A stretch of 64,000 nucleotides of DNA. It comes from CAVTWD01 sp963738325 (GTDB lineage Bacteria; Actinomycetota; Acidimicrobiia; Acidimicrobiales; Ilumatobacteraceae). The stretch covers positions 263,530-327,529 of the forward strand of contig CAVTWD010000015.1 in the NCBI GenBank assembly GCA_963738325.1, written 5' to 3'. A program made the translations under genes and the position numbers. Below are positions 35,992 through 44,785 of the stretch, piece after piece (the stretch's first letter is position 1; each line of letters opens with the position of its first letter). A model generated the notes under the pieces. That model made no database searches, was not told where the DNA came from, and saw only the letters and a program-made list of their open reading frames with translations.

Positions 35992-36126
35992 CCCCGTCTC
36001 CCTTCTCCGGCGCCTCTCGCGCCGCGCTGTCGTTCTCCCGGCTGGTAGCGGACGGCGACGCCTTGAGTCGTGGTCGTCCTGCTCGGTCCCGGCTGGGCCC
36101 CCCATCACTTGCTGGACGGCTCGCCG

Positions 36127-36142
36127 ACACAAGATGTTGTGG
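36127..36142. promoter_or_regulatory. NrdR-box-like palindrome upstream of nrdJ
   Basis: ACACAAGATGTTGTGG matches 13 of 16 positions of the NrdR box ACACwAtATaTwGtGt, with arms CACAA/TTGTG. nrdR itself lies 2 kb away. NrdR boxes normally come in pairs; a second good match at the usual spacing was not found, although a TACA-N4-TGTA dyad sits at 36175-36186. Confidence 0.5.
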
Positions 36143-36248
36143 TTGCCTCTCGGTGTCACCACCAGCCCATGTATTACAGCATTGTAGTTACGAGGATGTC
36201 AACGTCCACCGCAGGGGCGAGGCGAGAAGCGTTGGGCGGCGCTGGCTG

Positions 36249-36348
36249 CTGCGGCGAGGAAGGGCAGGTCCGGGGCTCGAGAGCCCCACGGCGCCCTCAG
36301 GTGCAGCCCCCGGGATGGCCACTCATCCGCCTCTCTTCCTCGCCGCAG
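36249..36348. other. Structured intergenic element with a 14-bp inverted repeat
   Basis: CTGCGGCGAGGAAG (36249-36262) and CTTCCTCGCCGCAG (36335-36348) are perfect complements enclosing 72 bases. Inside, GGGGCTC-GA-GAGCCCC (36272-36287) is another perfect dyad. On the minus strand the order GCCCCCGTAAC ... AGCCCCGGACCTGCC faintly recalls conserved parts of cobalamin riboswitches, but the other conserved blocks are not seen. It may also be the transcription end of yceI. The whole gap 35992-36478 holds no protein gene. Confidence 0.45.
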
Positions 36349-36478
36349 CCCCGGTTACGGGGGCCCACCCTAGAGATGTCCGCCTGTGGGGAGGAAGAGG
36401 AAAAGCCTGTGAACTTCCCTGTGCACAGAGGCCCGGTTCGTCCACAGGCCTCCCCCAGCCGAGCGCGGCCCGAGTGCG

Positions 36479-37048
36479 TCAGCCTTGCTTGACGGCCTCG
36501 ATCTCGAGGTTGATCTTCACCGACTTGCCGACGAGCACGCCGCCCGCCTCGAGGGCCTGGTTCCAGGTGAGGCCGAAGTCGTCGCGGTTCACCTCGGTGC
36601 TGCCCGAGAAGCCGACACGCGAGAAGCCCCACGGATCCTCCTGCACGACGCCTTCGAGCTCGACGTCGAGCTCGACCGGCCGGGTGACGCCGCGGATGGC
36701 GAGGTCCCCGGTCACCACCCAGTTGCGACCCGCTCCACTCAACCCCGTGCTGGTGAAGGTGATCTCGGGGTAGGCGTCGACGTCGAAGAAGTCGGCGCTG
36801 CGGAGGTGGGTGTCGCGACTCTCGTCCTTCGTGTCGATGCTCGCCGGGTCGATCTGGACGCGGACCGACGACGACGAGGGCTCGGCGCCGATCTCGAGCG
36901 CCCCCGACCACGTTGCAAAGCGACCCTTGGTCTTGCCCACCATCAGATGGCGGACGGTGAACTCGATGCTCGAGTGGGACGTGTCGATGGTCCAAGTTCC
37001 TGCGCTCGGCAGCTCGATGCTGTCGAGCGTGCGGGTGGCCTGACTCAT
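36479..37048 (-). CDS. YceI family protein
   Basis: Intact 189-residue lipocalin-like beta-barrel protein expected to bind an isoprenoid or other lipid. TWTIDTSHSSIEFTVRHLMV is the family entry, followed by VQIDPASIDTKDESRDTHLR, FFDVDAYPEITFTSTG and the C-terminal GFSGSTEVNRDDFGLTWN. There is no signal peptide, as in other cytosolic actinobacterial copies. ACGGAGG precedes the ATG. It is divergent from the RibD-like gene; the 240-base gap holds no other gene. Confidence 0.9.
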   Translation of the reverse strand: MSQATRTLDSIELPSAGTWTIDTSHSSIEFTVRHLMVGKTKGRFATWSGALEIGAEPSSSSVRVQIDPASIDTKDESRDTHLRSADFFDVDAYPEITFTSTGLSGAGRNWVVTGDLAIRGVTRPVELDVELEGVVQEDPWGFSRVGFSGSTEVNRDDFGLTWNQALEAGGVLVGKSVKINLEIEAVKQG

Positions 37049-37289
37049 GGGATCCTCCGTTCCGGGGCCCGGACGGGAGCGTCCGGCCGCAAGAGAAGTT
37101 GCATGCACAACCAACGGAAGGTCGGCGGCCGGTATTCCCGACCCGGGTGCGCGATCGCGACGCTCGGTTGGCCAAGGGATCCCCGCGAACCTCGCCCAGC
37201 CGGCTCCACCTGGCGTTGCCCGCCGCAGTCGCGAGGTTTCTGCCCCTCCGGCCAGCGAGGGCTCGGCGACGGTCTGGCAGGATGCCGGC

Positions 37290-37955
37290 ATGGAGCTGCT
37301 GTACCCCCGCCACCAGGCCGAAGTGGCACTGCGCGACCTCTACGTGGATGCACAGCGCCAGCGGCCCGGACGGCCATACGTGCTGGCCAACATGGTGGCG
37401 TCGACCGACGGCGCCACTGCCGTCGACGGTCGTGCCGGTGGCCTCGGGAGCGAGCGGGACCAAGAGCTCCTCCACTTCCTCCGCGAGCAGGCGCCCGTGG
37501 TGCTGGTGGGTGCGGGCACCGTACGGGCCGAGCGCTACCGCCCATCCTCCGTGCCGGGTCAGCGCATCGCCATCGTGACGAGGAACCTCGACCTGGACTT
37601 CGACTCTGAGCTGTTCACGAGCGGGGGCGCGATCGTCGTCACGACAGAGGACGCTGGCGCCGTGCCCGCCGGCATCCCCGTCGTGCGCGCTGGTCTCGGG
37701 CAGGTCGACCTCAGGGCGACGCTCGACGCGCTCGGGGTGCCAATCGTGCTCACCGAGGGTGGCCCGCACCTGATCCACGAACTGATCGGCGCCGCCGTCC
37801 TGGACGAGCTGAACCTGACCGTCTCACCGATGCTGGTCGGTGGACCGACCACCCGCGTCGGCGGCGGGTCGGGCGCGGCCAACCCGGCAGACCTGTCGCT
37901 CCTCCACGTGGCTCACGAAGACGGATTCCTGTTCCTGCGGTACCGCCGTAAGTAA
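37290..37955 (+). CDS. RibD C-terminal domain reductase (dihydrofolate reductase fold)
   Basis: A 221-residue NADPH-dependent reductase with YVLANMVASTDGATAVDGRA (substrate loop), then LREQAPVVLVGAGTVRAERY and VPIVLTEGGPHLIHELIGAA, the RibD_C pattern. It lacks the deaminase half of RibD. Stand-alone proteins like this are often annotated pyrimidine reductases in riboflavin synthesis; here no rib genes lie nearby, so the substrate remains unknown. The ATG at 37290 is preceded by GGCAGGATG. It converges on nrdR. Confidence 0.8.
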   Translation: MELLYPRHQAEVALRDLYVDAQRQRPGRPYVLANMVASTDGATAVDGRAGGLGSERDQELLHFLREQAPVVLVGAGTVRAERYRPSSVPGQRIAIVTRNLDLDFDSELFTSGGAIVVTTEDAGAVPAGIPVVRAGLGQVDLRATLDALGVPIVLTEGGPHLIHELIGAAVLDELNLTVSPMLVGGPTTRVGGGSGAANPADLSLLHVAHEDGFLFLRYRRK

Positions 37956-37997
37956 GGGCCGGGCCCAGCCGGAGCGGCCCCGCGCCCTTGACGGGCG

Positions 37998-38471
37998 TCA
38001 GCCTGCCTCAGGCGCGCCCGCCTCGCGAGCGGCGAGGAGTCTCGCCTCTCGCTGGAAGTCCGCCACGTCGTCAAAGCTCTTGTAGACGCTCGCGAACCGC
38101 ACGTAGGCGATCTCGTCGAGCTCGCGCAGACCCTGCAGCACCGCGGTCCCGATGAGCTGGCTGGAGATCTCCGCGCCGGCGGCGCGCGCCGCGTCCTCCA
38201 CATCTGAAGCCAGCGTCTCGAGCTGCGCGGCCGTGATCGGTCGGCCCTTCGCCGCCAGCCGCACGCCGGCCACGACCTTGGCCCGCTCGAAGGGCTCTCG
38301 CCCGCCCGAGCGCTTGATCACCGTGAGCGGCGCCTCCTCGAGACGCTCGAAGGTCGTGAACCGGTGCTCACACGACTGGCAGACACGACGCCTGCGGATG
38401 GCGGCCCCGTCCTCGGCGGTGCGCGAATCGACCACTCGCGTGTCAGGCGTGAGGCAGCGGGGACACCGCAC
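37998..38471 (-). CDS. nrdR: Transcriptional repressor NrdR
   Basis: Intact 157-residue repressor of ribonucleotide reductase genes. The N-terminal zinc ribbon has two Cys pairs (RCPRCLTPDTRVVDSR and CQSCEHRFTTFERLEE). The ATP-cone domain starts VIKRSGGREPFERAKVVAG and ends with SVYKSFDDVADFQREARLL. It senses ATP/dATP. GTG at 38471 is the start that gives the standard MRCPRC entry. It lies 43 bases after the LysM gene. The likely target is nrdJ, which carries a box-like palindrome. Confidence 0.95.
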   Translation of the reverse strand: MRCPRCLTPDTRVVDSRTAEDGAAIRRRRVCQSCEHRFTTFERLEEAPLTVIKRSGGREPFERAKVVAGVRLAAKGRPITAAQLETLASDVEDAARAAGAEISSQLIGTAVLQGLRELDEIAYVRFASVYKSFDDVADFQREARLLAAREAGAPEAG

Positions 38472-38514
38472 CCACACGACGCTACCGCCGGGGGCGCGGC
38501 GGCCTGGGGCATGC

Positions 38515-38876
38515 TCATGGCAGGACCAAGCGTTCGCCGGGACGCAGGTCGCTGCCGGCGCGGGCGGCGACCAGACGGCGCACCAAAGGGCGCACGTCGC
38601 CAAGCGGTTGGAGCCGCCGGGCGATCCTCCACAACGTGTCGCCGGGCCGGACGACGTAGACGATCGGGCCCGGGCGGCGCTCGGGGGCGGAGGCAGGGTC
38701 GCCGCCCGAGGCCGCCTGGGCCGCGGCCCCCCAGGCCGGGGCGAGGCCGAACATCAGGCCGAGCACGAGGAGCCCCTCTGCCCACCGCCGCCGGGGGGAT
38801 CGCGCCGGTGGTCGCGAGGCGCCGCCGCCGCGCCGGTCTCGCCGCCTCCTCGCTCGACTGGCTCTGACGTGAGCAT
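38515..38876 (-). CDS. LysM domain protein (probable frame change)
   Basis: The C-terminal half reads AEGLLVLGLMFGLAPAWGAA (membrane segment or signal peptide), then YVVRPGDTLWRIARRLQPLG and GSDLRPGERLVLP, one peptidoglycan-binding LysM motif. In this frame no start codon is near. The ATG at 38876 has a good GGGAGG site and reads LTSEPVERGGGETGAAAAP in another frame, so a frame change probably lies at about 38800-38840. Actinobacteria commonly have a LysM gene between lexA and nrdR, as here. Confidence 0.7.
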
Positions 38877-38887
38877 CTCGTGTCCTC

Positions 38888-38952
38888 CCTTCTCCACGGG
38901 CCTTCTCCACGGGCCTTCTCCACGGGCCTTCTCCACGGGCCTTCTCCGGGGG
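38888..38952. repeat. Tandem 13-bp repeats
   Basis: CCTTCTCCACGGG occurs four times in perfect tandem (38888-38939), then a fifth degenerate copy ends at 38952. The array lies just upstream of the LysM gene, between it and the lexA SOS boxes. Confidence 0.9.
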
Positions 38953-39003
38953 CCGTGCGGCTCCGTGGCCGTCCTGGTGCGGGCGCCGCCCGCCGATTGT
39001 CGG

Positions 39004-39117
39004 CGAACACCTGTTCGCGAGAAGTGTCACTCTGCCACGAACGCGTGTTCGATGTCAAGACGCTGTCTGGACGCGACTCCGAACAGGTGTTTGACCCACC
39101 ACCCGAACACCTGTACG
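39004..39117. promoter_or_regulatory. Four SOS boxes upstream of lexA
   Basis: CGAACACCTGTTCG (39004-39017) and CGAACGCGTGTTCG (39038-39051) are perfect palindromes. CGAACAGGTGTTTG (39080-39093) and CGAACACCTGTACG (39104-39117) each have one mismatch in the right arm. All fit the actinobacterial LexA site CGAAC-N4-GTTCG. The last lies eight bases before the lexA start, so LexA must strongly repress its own gene. Confidence 0.9.
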
Positions 39118-39125
39118 GTGTGGGC

Positions 39126-39758
39126 ATGGCCGACGTCGTGCTCACCGCTCGCCGACGCGAGATCCTCGAGGTGATCGAGGCAAACCTGCGTGAACGCGGC
39201 TACCCGCCCTCAGTGCGGGAGATCGGAGAGGCGGTCGGCCTCACTTCCCCGTCGACCGTTCACAACCATCTCGCCACCCTCCAACGCCTTGGGTACCTCC
39301 GGCGAGACCCGACCAAGCCACGGGCTATCGAGGTGCGCTTCGACCCCGCTTCGGGCGCGGCGGCGGAACGCCGGCCCGTCCGTCACGTACCCCTGATCGG
39401 TGACGTTGCCGCGGGCACCAGCGTCCTCGCCCAGGAGAACGTCGAGGAGGTGATGCCGGTCCCCGCGGACTTCACGGGCGACGGCGAGTTGTTCATGCTA
39501 CGGGTCCGAGGCGACTCGATGATCGAGGCCGGCATCCTCGACGGTGACTTCGTCGTGGCTCACCAGCAGCCCGACGCGGTCAACGGCGAGATCGTCGTGG
39601 CCGGCCTTCCCGGCGAGGAGGCCACCGTCAAGACCTTCACCCGCACTGGGAATCGCGTCGTGCTCCGGCCCGCCAACGTGCGCCTCGAACCGATGTCCTA
39701 CTCCCCTGAGGAGGTGCGCATCTACGGACGGGTCGTCACCGTGCTGCGCCGGCTCTGA
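39126..39758 (+). CDS. lexA: SOS repressor LexA
   Basis: Intact 210-residue repressor-protease. The DNA-binding winged helix includes GYPPSVREIGEAVGLTSPST and VHNHLATLQRLGYLRRD. The self-cleavage site is Ala-Gly in IGDVAAGTSVLAQENVEE. The catalytic Ser is in RVRGDSMIEAGILDGD and the Lys in EEATVKTFTRTGNRV. Four SOS boxes upstream give autoregulation. It runs opposite to the LysM-nrdR genes and converges on ahpE with a nine-base gap. Confidence 0.97.
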   Translation: MADVVLTARRREILEVIEANLRERGYPPSVREIGEAVGLTSPSTVHNHLATLQRLGYLRRDPTKPRAIEVRFDPASGAAAERRPVRHVPLIGDVAAGTSVLAQENVEEVMPVPADFTGDGELFMLRVRGDSMIEAGILDGDFVVAHQQPDAVNGEIVVAGLPGEEATVKTFTRTGNRVVLRPANVRLEPMSYSPEEVRIYGRVVTVLRRL

Positions 39759-39767
39759 CCGGGCTGC

Positions 39768-40230
39768 TCAGAGCTTGGTGAGTGCTTGCTCGTACGCGCT
39801 CGCCTCGCGGGCGGTGCCAAGGTTCTCGCTCTCGATCACGTCCACGATGATGCCGTCCTTGTTGATCATGAACGTTCCGCGGTTGGCGCACCCGAGCGCC
39901 TCGTTGAACACGCCATAGGTCTGAGCAACGGCGCCGTGCGGCCAGTTGTCGGCCAGCACAGGGAACTGGTAGCCCATCTCCTCGGCCCACTTCTTCTGAG
40001 CGAAGGGCGTGTCGCAGCTACACGCGAGCACCTGGACGTCCGATGACGCGTAGCGGTTCAAGTCGTCGCGCAACTCGCAGAGCTCGCCTTGGCACACACG
40101 CGGTGAACGTGAACGGGTAGAAGACGAGCATCACGTTCTTCTGCCCCCGGAACGAGTTGAGCGTCACGGGCTGCATGTTCTGATCCTTCAGAGTGAAATC
40201 GGGGGCCTCGCTGCCGGGCGTCAGTGCCAT
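39768..40230 (-). CDS. ahpE: AhpE-type peroxiredoxin (one frame change)
   Basis: Thiol peroxidase of about 154 residues that reduces peroxides. The N-terminal part reads LTPGSEAPDFTLKDQNMQPV and NVMLVFYPFTFT. After a frame change at about 40097 it continues VCQGELCELRDDLNRY, where the first Cys is peroxidatic and a second follows four residues on. NWPHGAVAQTYGVFNEALGC and RGTFMINKDGIIVDV match mycobacterial AhpE closely. Converges on lexA; 119 bases downstream of dapD on the same strand. Confidence 0.9.
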
Positions 40231-40349
40231 TTCACGCTCCTCGTGATCGCCAGCGCTGCACGGTAGTCCCTCGGCCGTGGCGGCACACGAGTCGGGCCGC
40301 ACCGCGACGCCGGTAATGGCACGAGCGCGCGTCGGGGAACTTGCCTCCG

Positions 40350-41173
40350 TCAGAGAGAGGCGCCGTGGTCGCGCAGGATGTCGTTCAGCTTGTTCTTGTC
40401 GTGGCGCTCACCCTCGCTCAAGTGCTTGATGACGAGCGCGCACGGGAGCCCGAATTCGTGGGCACCGAATCGCCGGGTTCTCGTGGCCATCACCGCCACG
40501 CTGTTGGCAGGCACCTTGCCGCGTCCCACCTCGGCCCCGGTCTGGGCGTCGATCACCGGCACAGTCCCGGTGAGGACGAGGCCGGCGCCGAGCACGCTGT
40601 TGCGTCCGACATGGGCACCTTCGGCCACGACGCACCGACTGCCGATGTAACAGTCGTCCTCGACCACCACGGGAGCAGCTTGGGGCGGTTCGAGCACCCC
40701 GCCGATCCCCACACCGCCCGACAAGTGGACGTTGGCCCCCACCTGGGCGCAGGAGCCGACGGTCGCCCACGTGTCCACCATCGTGTTACGCCCGACGTAG
40801 GCGCCGATGTTCACGTAGCTCGGCATCATGACCACGCCACGCTCGAGGAAGGAGCCGTAGCGGGCCGAGGCCCCGGGAACGACCCGCACGCCAGCGTGCC
40901 GCGAAGCCCTTCTTCAGCGGGATCTTGTCGGCGTACTCGAACGGCCCGAGCTCAACCGTCTTCATCTTCGACACTCGGAAGAGCAGCAGGATGGCCACCT
41001 TCAGCCATTCCCGGACAACGACTCGTCCTCCGATGGCCTCGGCGACACGGGCCTGACCGGTATCGAGGAGATCGACGGCCTCTCTCACCAGCCTGCGCAC
41101 GGACTTTGTCGCCGGGCTCGAGCTCGCTCCGCCGCTGCCACAACTCCTCGATCTGTGCTTGGAGATCGGCCAC
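40350..41173 (-). CDS. dapD: Tetrahydrodipicolinate N-succinyltransferase (two frame changes)
   Basis: Lysine and peptidoglycan pathway enzyme, about 274 codons. It succinylates tetrahydrodipicolinate. It opens ADLQAQIEELWQRRSELEPG; frame changes lie near 41110 and 40895. Between them comes AVDLLDTGQARVAEAIGGRV and VAILLLFRVSKMKTVELGPF. The left-handed beta-helix follows: MMPSYVNIGAYVGRNTMVDT, GSCAQVGANVHLSGGVGIGG and LEPPQAAPVVVEDDCYIGSR. It ends KNKLNDILRDHGASL. GTG start. Together with dapC and dapF nearby it indicates the succinylase route. Confidence 0.9.
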
Positions 41174-41194
41174 GACGAGAGGCTAACGGGCCGC

Positions 41195-42305
41195 TCAGCC
41201 CGGGGGCGGCGGGGGCGGTGGAAGCCCTCCCGGCTCGCGAGGACGCGCCTTGGACTCCGGCGGGCTCGCCGGCGTGACCGGCCGCTGGGCGCCTGGCGGC
41301 CCCTCCGAGGCCTGCCCGCTCGGGGGCGCCCACGAAGTGCCGGGCGGAGGCGCCGGTGGAGCCGTCTCACCCGTCGGTGGTCCCCAGGCCGAGGCGTCAC
41401 CGGCGTCGACCGACCATGGGGTCACGGGGGCGGCGACGGGAGCAGGGGCGAAAGCGCCATCCGGGGGGACAACCTCGGCGGGGACGGTCTCGGCCGGGAG
41501 GGCCCCAGCGGAGCCGCCCGCAGCCGGCGCGATGTCGGCGGCCGGTGCGCCCGGGGGCGCCTGGACGGAACCCGGCTCGGGTGGTTGATACCGGGCCGGT
41601 TCCGCGACCGGCCCGGTGGGCAGGTCGACGGAGCCGGTCGCACTGGCAGCAACCGCTTCGTCACGAGCCGAACCGGGAAGGAGACCCGCGGCGCGGGCGC
41701 GAGAACGGCTGCGGAGCACACCGGTCGTGATGATCCCGATGACGCCAATCAGCCGCGCCGATGATCCCAACGAGGAGGGCGGCCTGCTCGGAGGAAGAGG
41801 TCGAGGGCGTGTCGCCACGGCCCACGGCGACGCTGAAGCGTTCGCTGGCGCTGGCGTCGACGGCGAGGTGATAGGTGCCGGGCGACGGGATCCGCACCCG
41901 TCGCACCGCGATGCCCTGGAAGCCGGCGGCGTCGTAGCGGTTCTCGCTGGCGAGGCGACGCAGCTCGAGCCCCTGACCGTTGGGGTCCCTCAACTCGAGG
42001 GTGAGGTTGGCGGGAACGTCGCGAGACGCGTCGATCGTCTCCCCGTCGACCTTGCCCTTGTACTCGTAATAGACGACGTACTGGCCGTTGCGCTTGAACA
42101 ACAAGTCGGCCGCCCCCGGCGCCAGGTAGCGGGCGAACCCCTTCACCTCGCGGTCCTCGCTGACCCGACCGGCGATCCAGATGCCCACCCCGGCGATCAA
42201 GCTCAGCGCGATGAGGGCGCCGAACACCCAGTACAGCCACGTGCCCGGCCGCGTCTCGCGCTTGGGAGCCGTCGTGGGCGGGGACGGCGTCAGGACGGCG
42301 CTCAC
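41195..42305 (-). CDS. Membrane protein with proline-rich tail (one frame change)
   Basis: Unrecognised protein of about 370 codons. Segment 1 is a transmembrane helix (WLYWVFGALIALSLIAGVGI). An extracytoplasmic beta-rich domain follows (LLFKRNGQYVVYYEYKGKVD, LTLELRDPNGQGLEL). A second helix is AALLVGIIGAA joined after a frame change near 41757 to LIGVIGIITTGVLRSR. The last 170 residues are Pro/Ala-rich (AEPARYQPPEPGSVQAPPG) and end GLPPPPPPPG. Its GTG start overlaps the dapC stop. It lies between dapC and dapD; a cell-envelope role is plausible but unproven. Confidence 0.7.
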
Positions 42306-43413
42306 CGGTCCACCCCCAGGCGCTCGGCGACGATGGCCAATCGATCATCGGGCTGCACGACCGCCACTCGCACACGGCCGCGACCGTCCGGTCCGTAGAA
42401 CTCCCCGGGGCTCACCAGCGCTCCTCCCTCCAACGCCAGCTTCTCGGTGAACGACCAGGCATCGCCGACTTCGACCCAGAGGTAGAAGCCACCGGCAGGC
42501 ACCTCCACCTCCACCCCGGCCCAGGAACGTAACACCCTGGCCATGAGATCGAGCCGATACCGGTACCGCTCGCGCTGCCGGGCGACATGATCGTCATCGG
42601 CGAGGGCGGCGGCGCCTGCGGCTTGTGCCGGTCCGGGGACGAGGAACCCCGCGTGCTTACGGATCTCCTTCAGGTAGGCGACGACATCGTGGTCGCCGGC
42701 GTAGAGGCCGACCCGCACACCGGCCATGTTCGAGCGCTTGGAGAGCGAGTGCACGGCCAGTACGCCTTGGGCGCCGTGCTCGAGGATCGTGCGCGGCGGT
42801 CCGCTCCAGGTGAACTCTGCGTAGCACTCGTCGCTGAGGACCAACACGTCGTGGGCCCGCCCCCAGGAGGCGGCGGCCTCCAGGTCGTCGAGAGCGCCAG
42901 TCGGGTTACTCGGGCTGTTGACCCAGAGGCACAGCGCGCGGCGAGCGTCGTCTGGGTCGATGCGTCCGAGGTCAGGGTGCAATCGGTCGTCGACGGGGAC
43001 AGGAACAGGTCGCAGCCTCGCCAGCACGGCGCCCATCTCGTAGGTGGGATAGGCGATCGTCGGGTACAGCACCGTGTCACGCTCGGGCGTGCGCAGCCGG
43101 AGCCACTGAGGCACCGTGGCGACGAACTCCTTGGTCCCGATGCAGGCGGCCACGTCGCTGAGAGGGACCTCGATGCCGAAGCGCCGCCCCATCCATGCCA
43201 CGGCGGCCTCGCGGAGCTCCACGGTGCCGATGCTCGGCGGGTAGCCCGCGTTCGCTGTCCGATCCGCCGAGGGCGCTCGAGCACGCAGGGAGGCGGCGGG
43301 TCACAGGGCGATCCGACCGACAGGTCGACGACCCCTCCCGGCAACGCGTCGGCCACGGGTACCAGGCGGTCGAGGCGGTCGTAGGGGTAGGGCGGCGGCA
43401 CGAAGCCGGTCAT
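42302..43413 (-). CDS. dapC: Succinyldiaminopimelate transaminase (frame change)
   Basis: PLP-dependent class I/II aminotransferase, about 370 codons. It starts TGFVPPPYPYDRLDRLVPVA and GGVVDLSVGSPCDPPP. After a frame change near 43262 it continues AGYPPSIGTVELREAAVAWM. Cofactor motifs: CLWVNSPSNPTGALDDLEAA, LVLSDECYAEFTW and the PLP lysine in AVHSLSKRSNMAGVRVGLYA. The C-terminal arginine is in GRGRVRVAVVQPDDRL. Genes for dapD and dapF nearby support DapC over other aminotransferases. The 97-base gap to hflX holds no gene. Confidence 0.85.
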
Positions 43414-43510
43414 CTCGTCGCGAGTCTGCCCGACCTTGCTCCGGTGGACGCGCATGGCGGGGCCTGGAGGCCTCCCGGACCCGGCGCGTCCGATGGTTGC
43501 CGGGGTGACG

Positions 43511-44785
43511 TCAAGAGCCCACGACCACGAAGTCGGCCAGCCGTGCAGCCGCAGCCTGGTCGAGGCGGGCCCGAACGCGAAACCCTGCGGCTTCCTCGGC
43601 CGTCGAGACAACCTCTCCCTCCCGATGGATGGCGGCGAGGATGTCGCCACGCTCGTACGGCACGACCAGCTCGACGACGGCGGCCATCGCCCGGATCCGA
43701 TCGGCGAGCGTGCGCAGCAGGTCCTCGATCCCGGCGCCGGTGAGGGCGGAGAGGGCGACACTGCCGGGATGGCGAGCGGCCAGTCGACGCGCTTCGACCG
43801 CGGCCCGGTCGGCCTTGTTGAACGCGAGGAGCTCGGGGACGCGCTCGGCCCCGATCTCCGCAAGCACGGCCCGCACCGCTTCGATCTGCACTTCCGGGTC
43901 GGGGGCGCTGGCATCGACGACGTGCACGAGCAAGTCGCTCTCGGCCACCACCTCGAGGGTGCTCTTGAACGCCTCCACGAGCTGGTGGGGCAACTTGCGG
44001 ACGAAGCCGACGGTGTCGGTCACGAGCACCGGCTCGCCTCCCGGCAGCTCGAGGCGACGGGTGGTGGGATCGAGCGTGGCGAACAGCCGGTTCTCTACCA
44101 GCACGCCCGCGTCTGTCAGCCGGTTCAACAAGGTGCTCTTGCCCGCGTTGGTGTACCCGACGATGCTCACCGAGGCCAACCCGCTGCGCCGGCGGGCCTT
44201 CCGCTGCAACTGGCGCGTGCGCCGCAACTCCGCCAAATCGTGCTCGAGCTTGGTGATGTGGCGCATGATGCGGCGCCGGTCGACCTCGAGCTGGGTCTCG
44301 CCGGGGCCGCGCCGGGCCCCGATCCCGCCCGCCTGCCGCGTGTAGGCGGCGCTCACCCCTCGTCGCAATCTCGGCAGCCGGTAGCGGAGCATCGCCAGCT
44401 GGACCTGCGCCTTGCCCTCGAGGGTGTGAGCGTTCTGACCGAAGATGTCGAGGATCACCGCGGTGCGGTCGATGGCGGTGCGCCCGAGGAGCTTCTCCAG
44501 GTTGTACTGCTGCGCCGGGGAGAGCTCGTTGTCGAACACGACCGTGTCCGCGTCGGTGGCGAGGCTCACCTCTCGGAGCTCCTCCGCCTTGCCCTTGCCG
44601 ACGAAGTAGCGCGGGTCGGGCGCCTCGCGGCGCTGGACGACGCGCGCCGTCTCGTCGGCACCCGCGGTGTCGACGAGCAGGGCCAGCTCGTCGAGGCTGG
44701 CCTCGGTGTCCTCGTCGTGCTCGGGAGGGAGGGTGACGCCGACCAGGACGATCTTCTCCCGGACGGTGCGTTCGATCAGCGTCAT
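43511..44785 (-). CDS. hflX: GTPase HflX
   Basis: Intact 424-residue ribosome-associated GTPase that splits stalled ribosomes. The N-terminal domain has AEELREVSLATDADTVVFDN and ELSPAQQYNLEKLLGRTAID. The glycine-rich hinge is QAGGIGARRGPGETQLEVDR. GTPase motifs: G1 VGYTNAGKSTLLNRL, G2 region FATLDPTTRRLEL, G3 DTVGFV, G4 FNKAD, G5 ALTG. ATGA overlap with dapF upstream. Part of the miaB-miaA-dapF-hflX run. Confidence 0.95.
   Translation of the reverse strand: MTLIERTVREKIVLVGVTLPPEHDEDTEASLDELALLVDTAGADETARVVQRREAPDPRYFVGKGKAEELREVSLATDADTVVFDNELSPAQQYNLEKLLGRTAIDRTAVILDIFGQNAHTLEGKAQVQLAMLRYRLPRLRRGVSAAYTRQAGGIGARRGPGETQLEVDRRRIMRHITKLEHDLAELRRTRQLQRKARRRSGLASVSIVGYTNAGKSTLLNRLTDAGVLVENRLFATLDPTTRRLELPGGEPVLVTDTVGFVRKLPHQLVEAFKSTLEVVAESDLLVHVVDASAPDPEVQIEAVRAVLAEIGAERVPELLAFNKADRAAVEARRLAARHPGSVALSALTGAGIEDLLRTLADRIRAMAAVVELVVPYERGDILAAIHREGEVVSTAEEAAGFRVRARLDQAAAARLADFVVVGS

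Noticed and set aside
36241..36350. RNase P RNA or SRP RNA in the gap upstream of nrdJ
   Set aside because: GGCGAGGAAG and GGTCCGGGGC recall parts of these RNAs, but the other conserved blocks (ACAGAAA, GGTAAGAGCGCACC; GGTCAGG...GGAAGCAGCC) are missing.
36390..36460. Cluster of CCTGTG/CACAGG words as DnaA boxes of an origin
   Set aside because: None matches TTGTCCACA or TTATCCACA fully, there is no AT-rich unwinding region and no dnaA, dnaN or gyr gene nearby.
38318..39145. Minus-strand frame across the lexA promoter as a gene
   Set aside because: It crosses the four SOS boxes and the tandem repeats, overlaps nrdR and LysM in another frame and has no recognisable domain.
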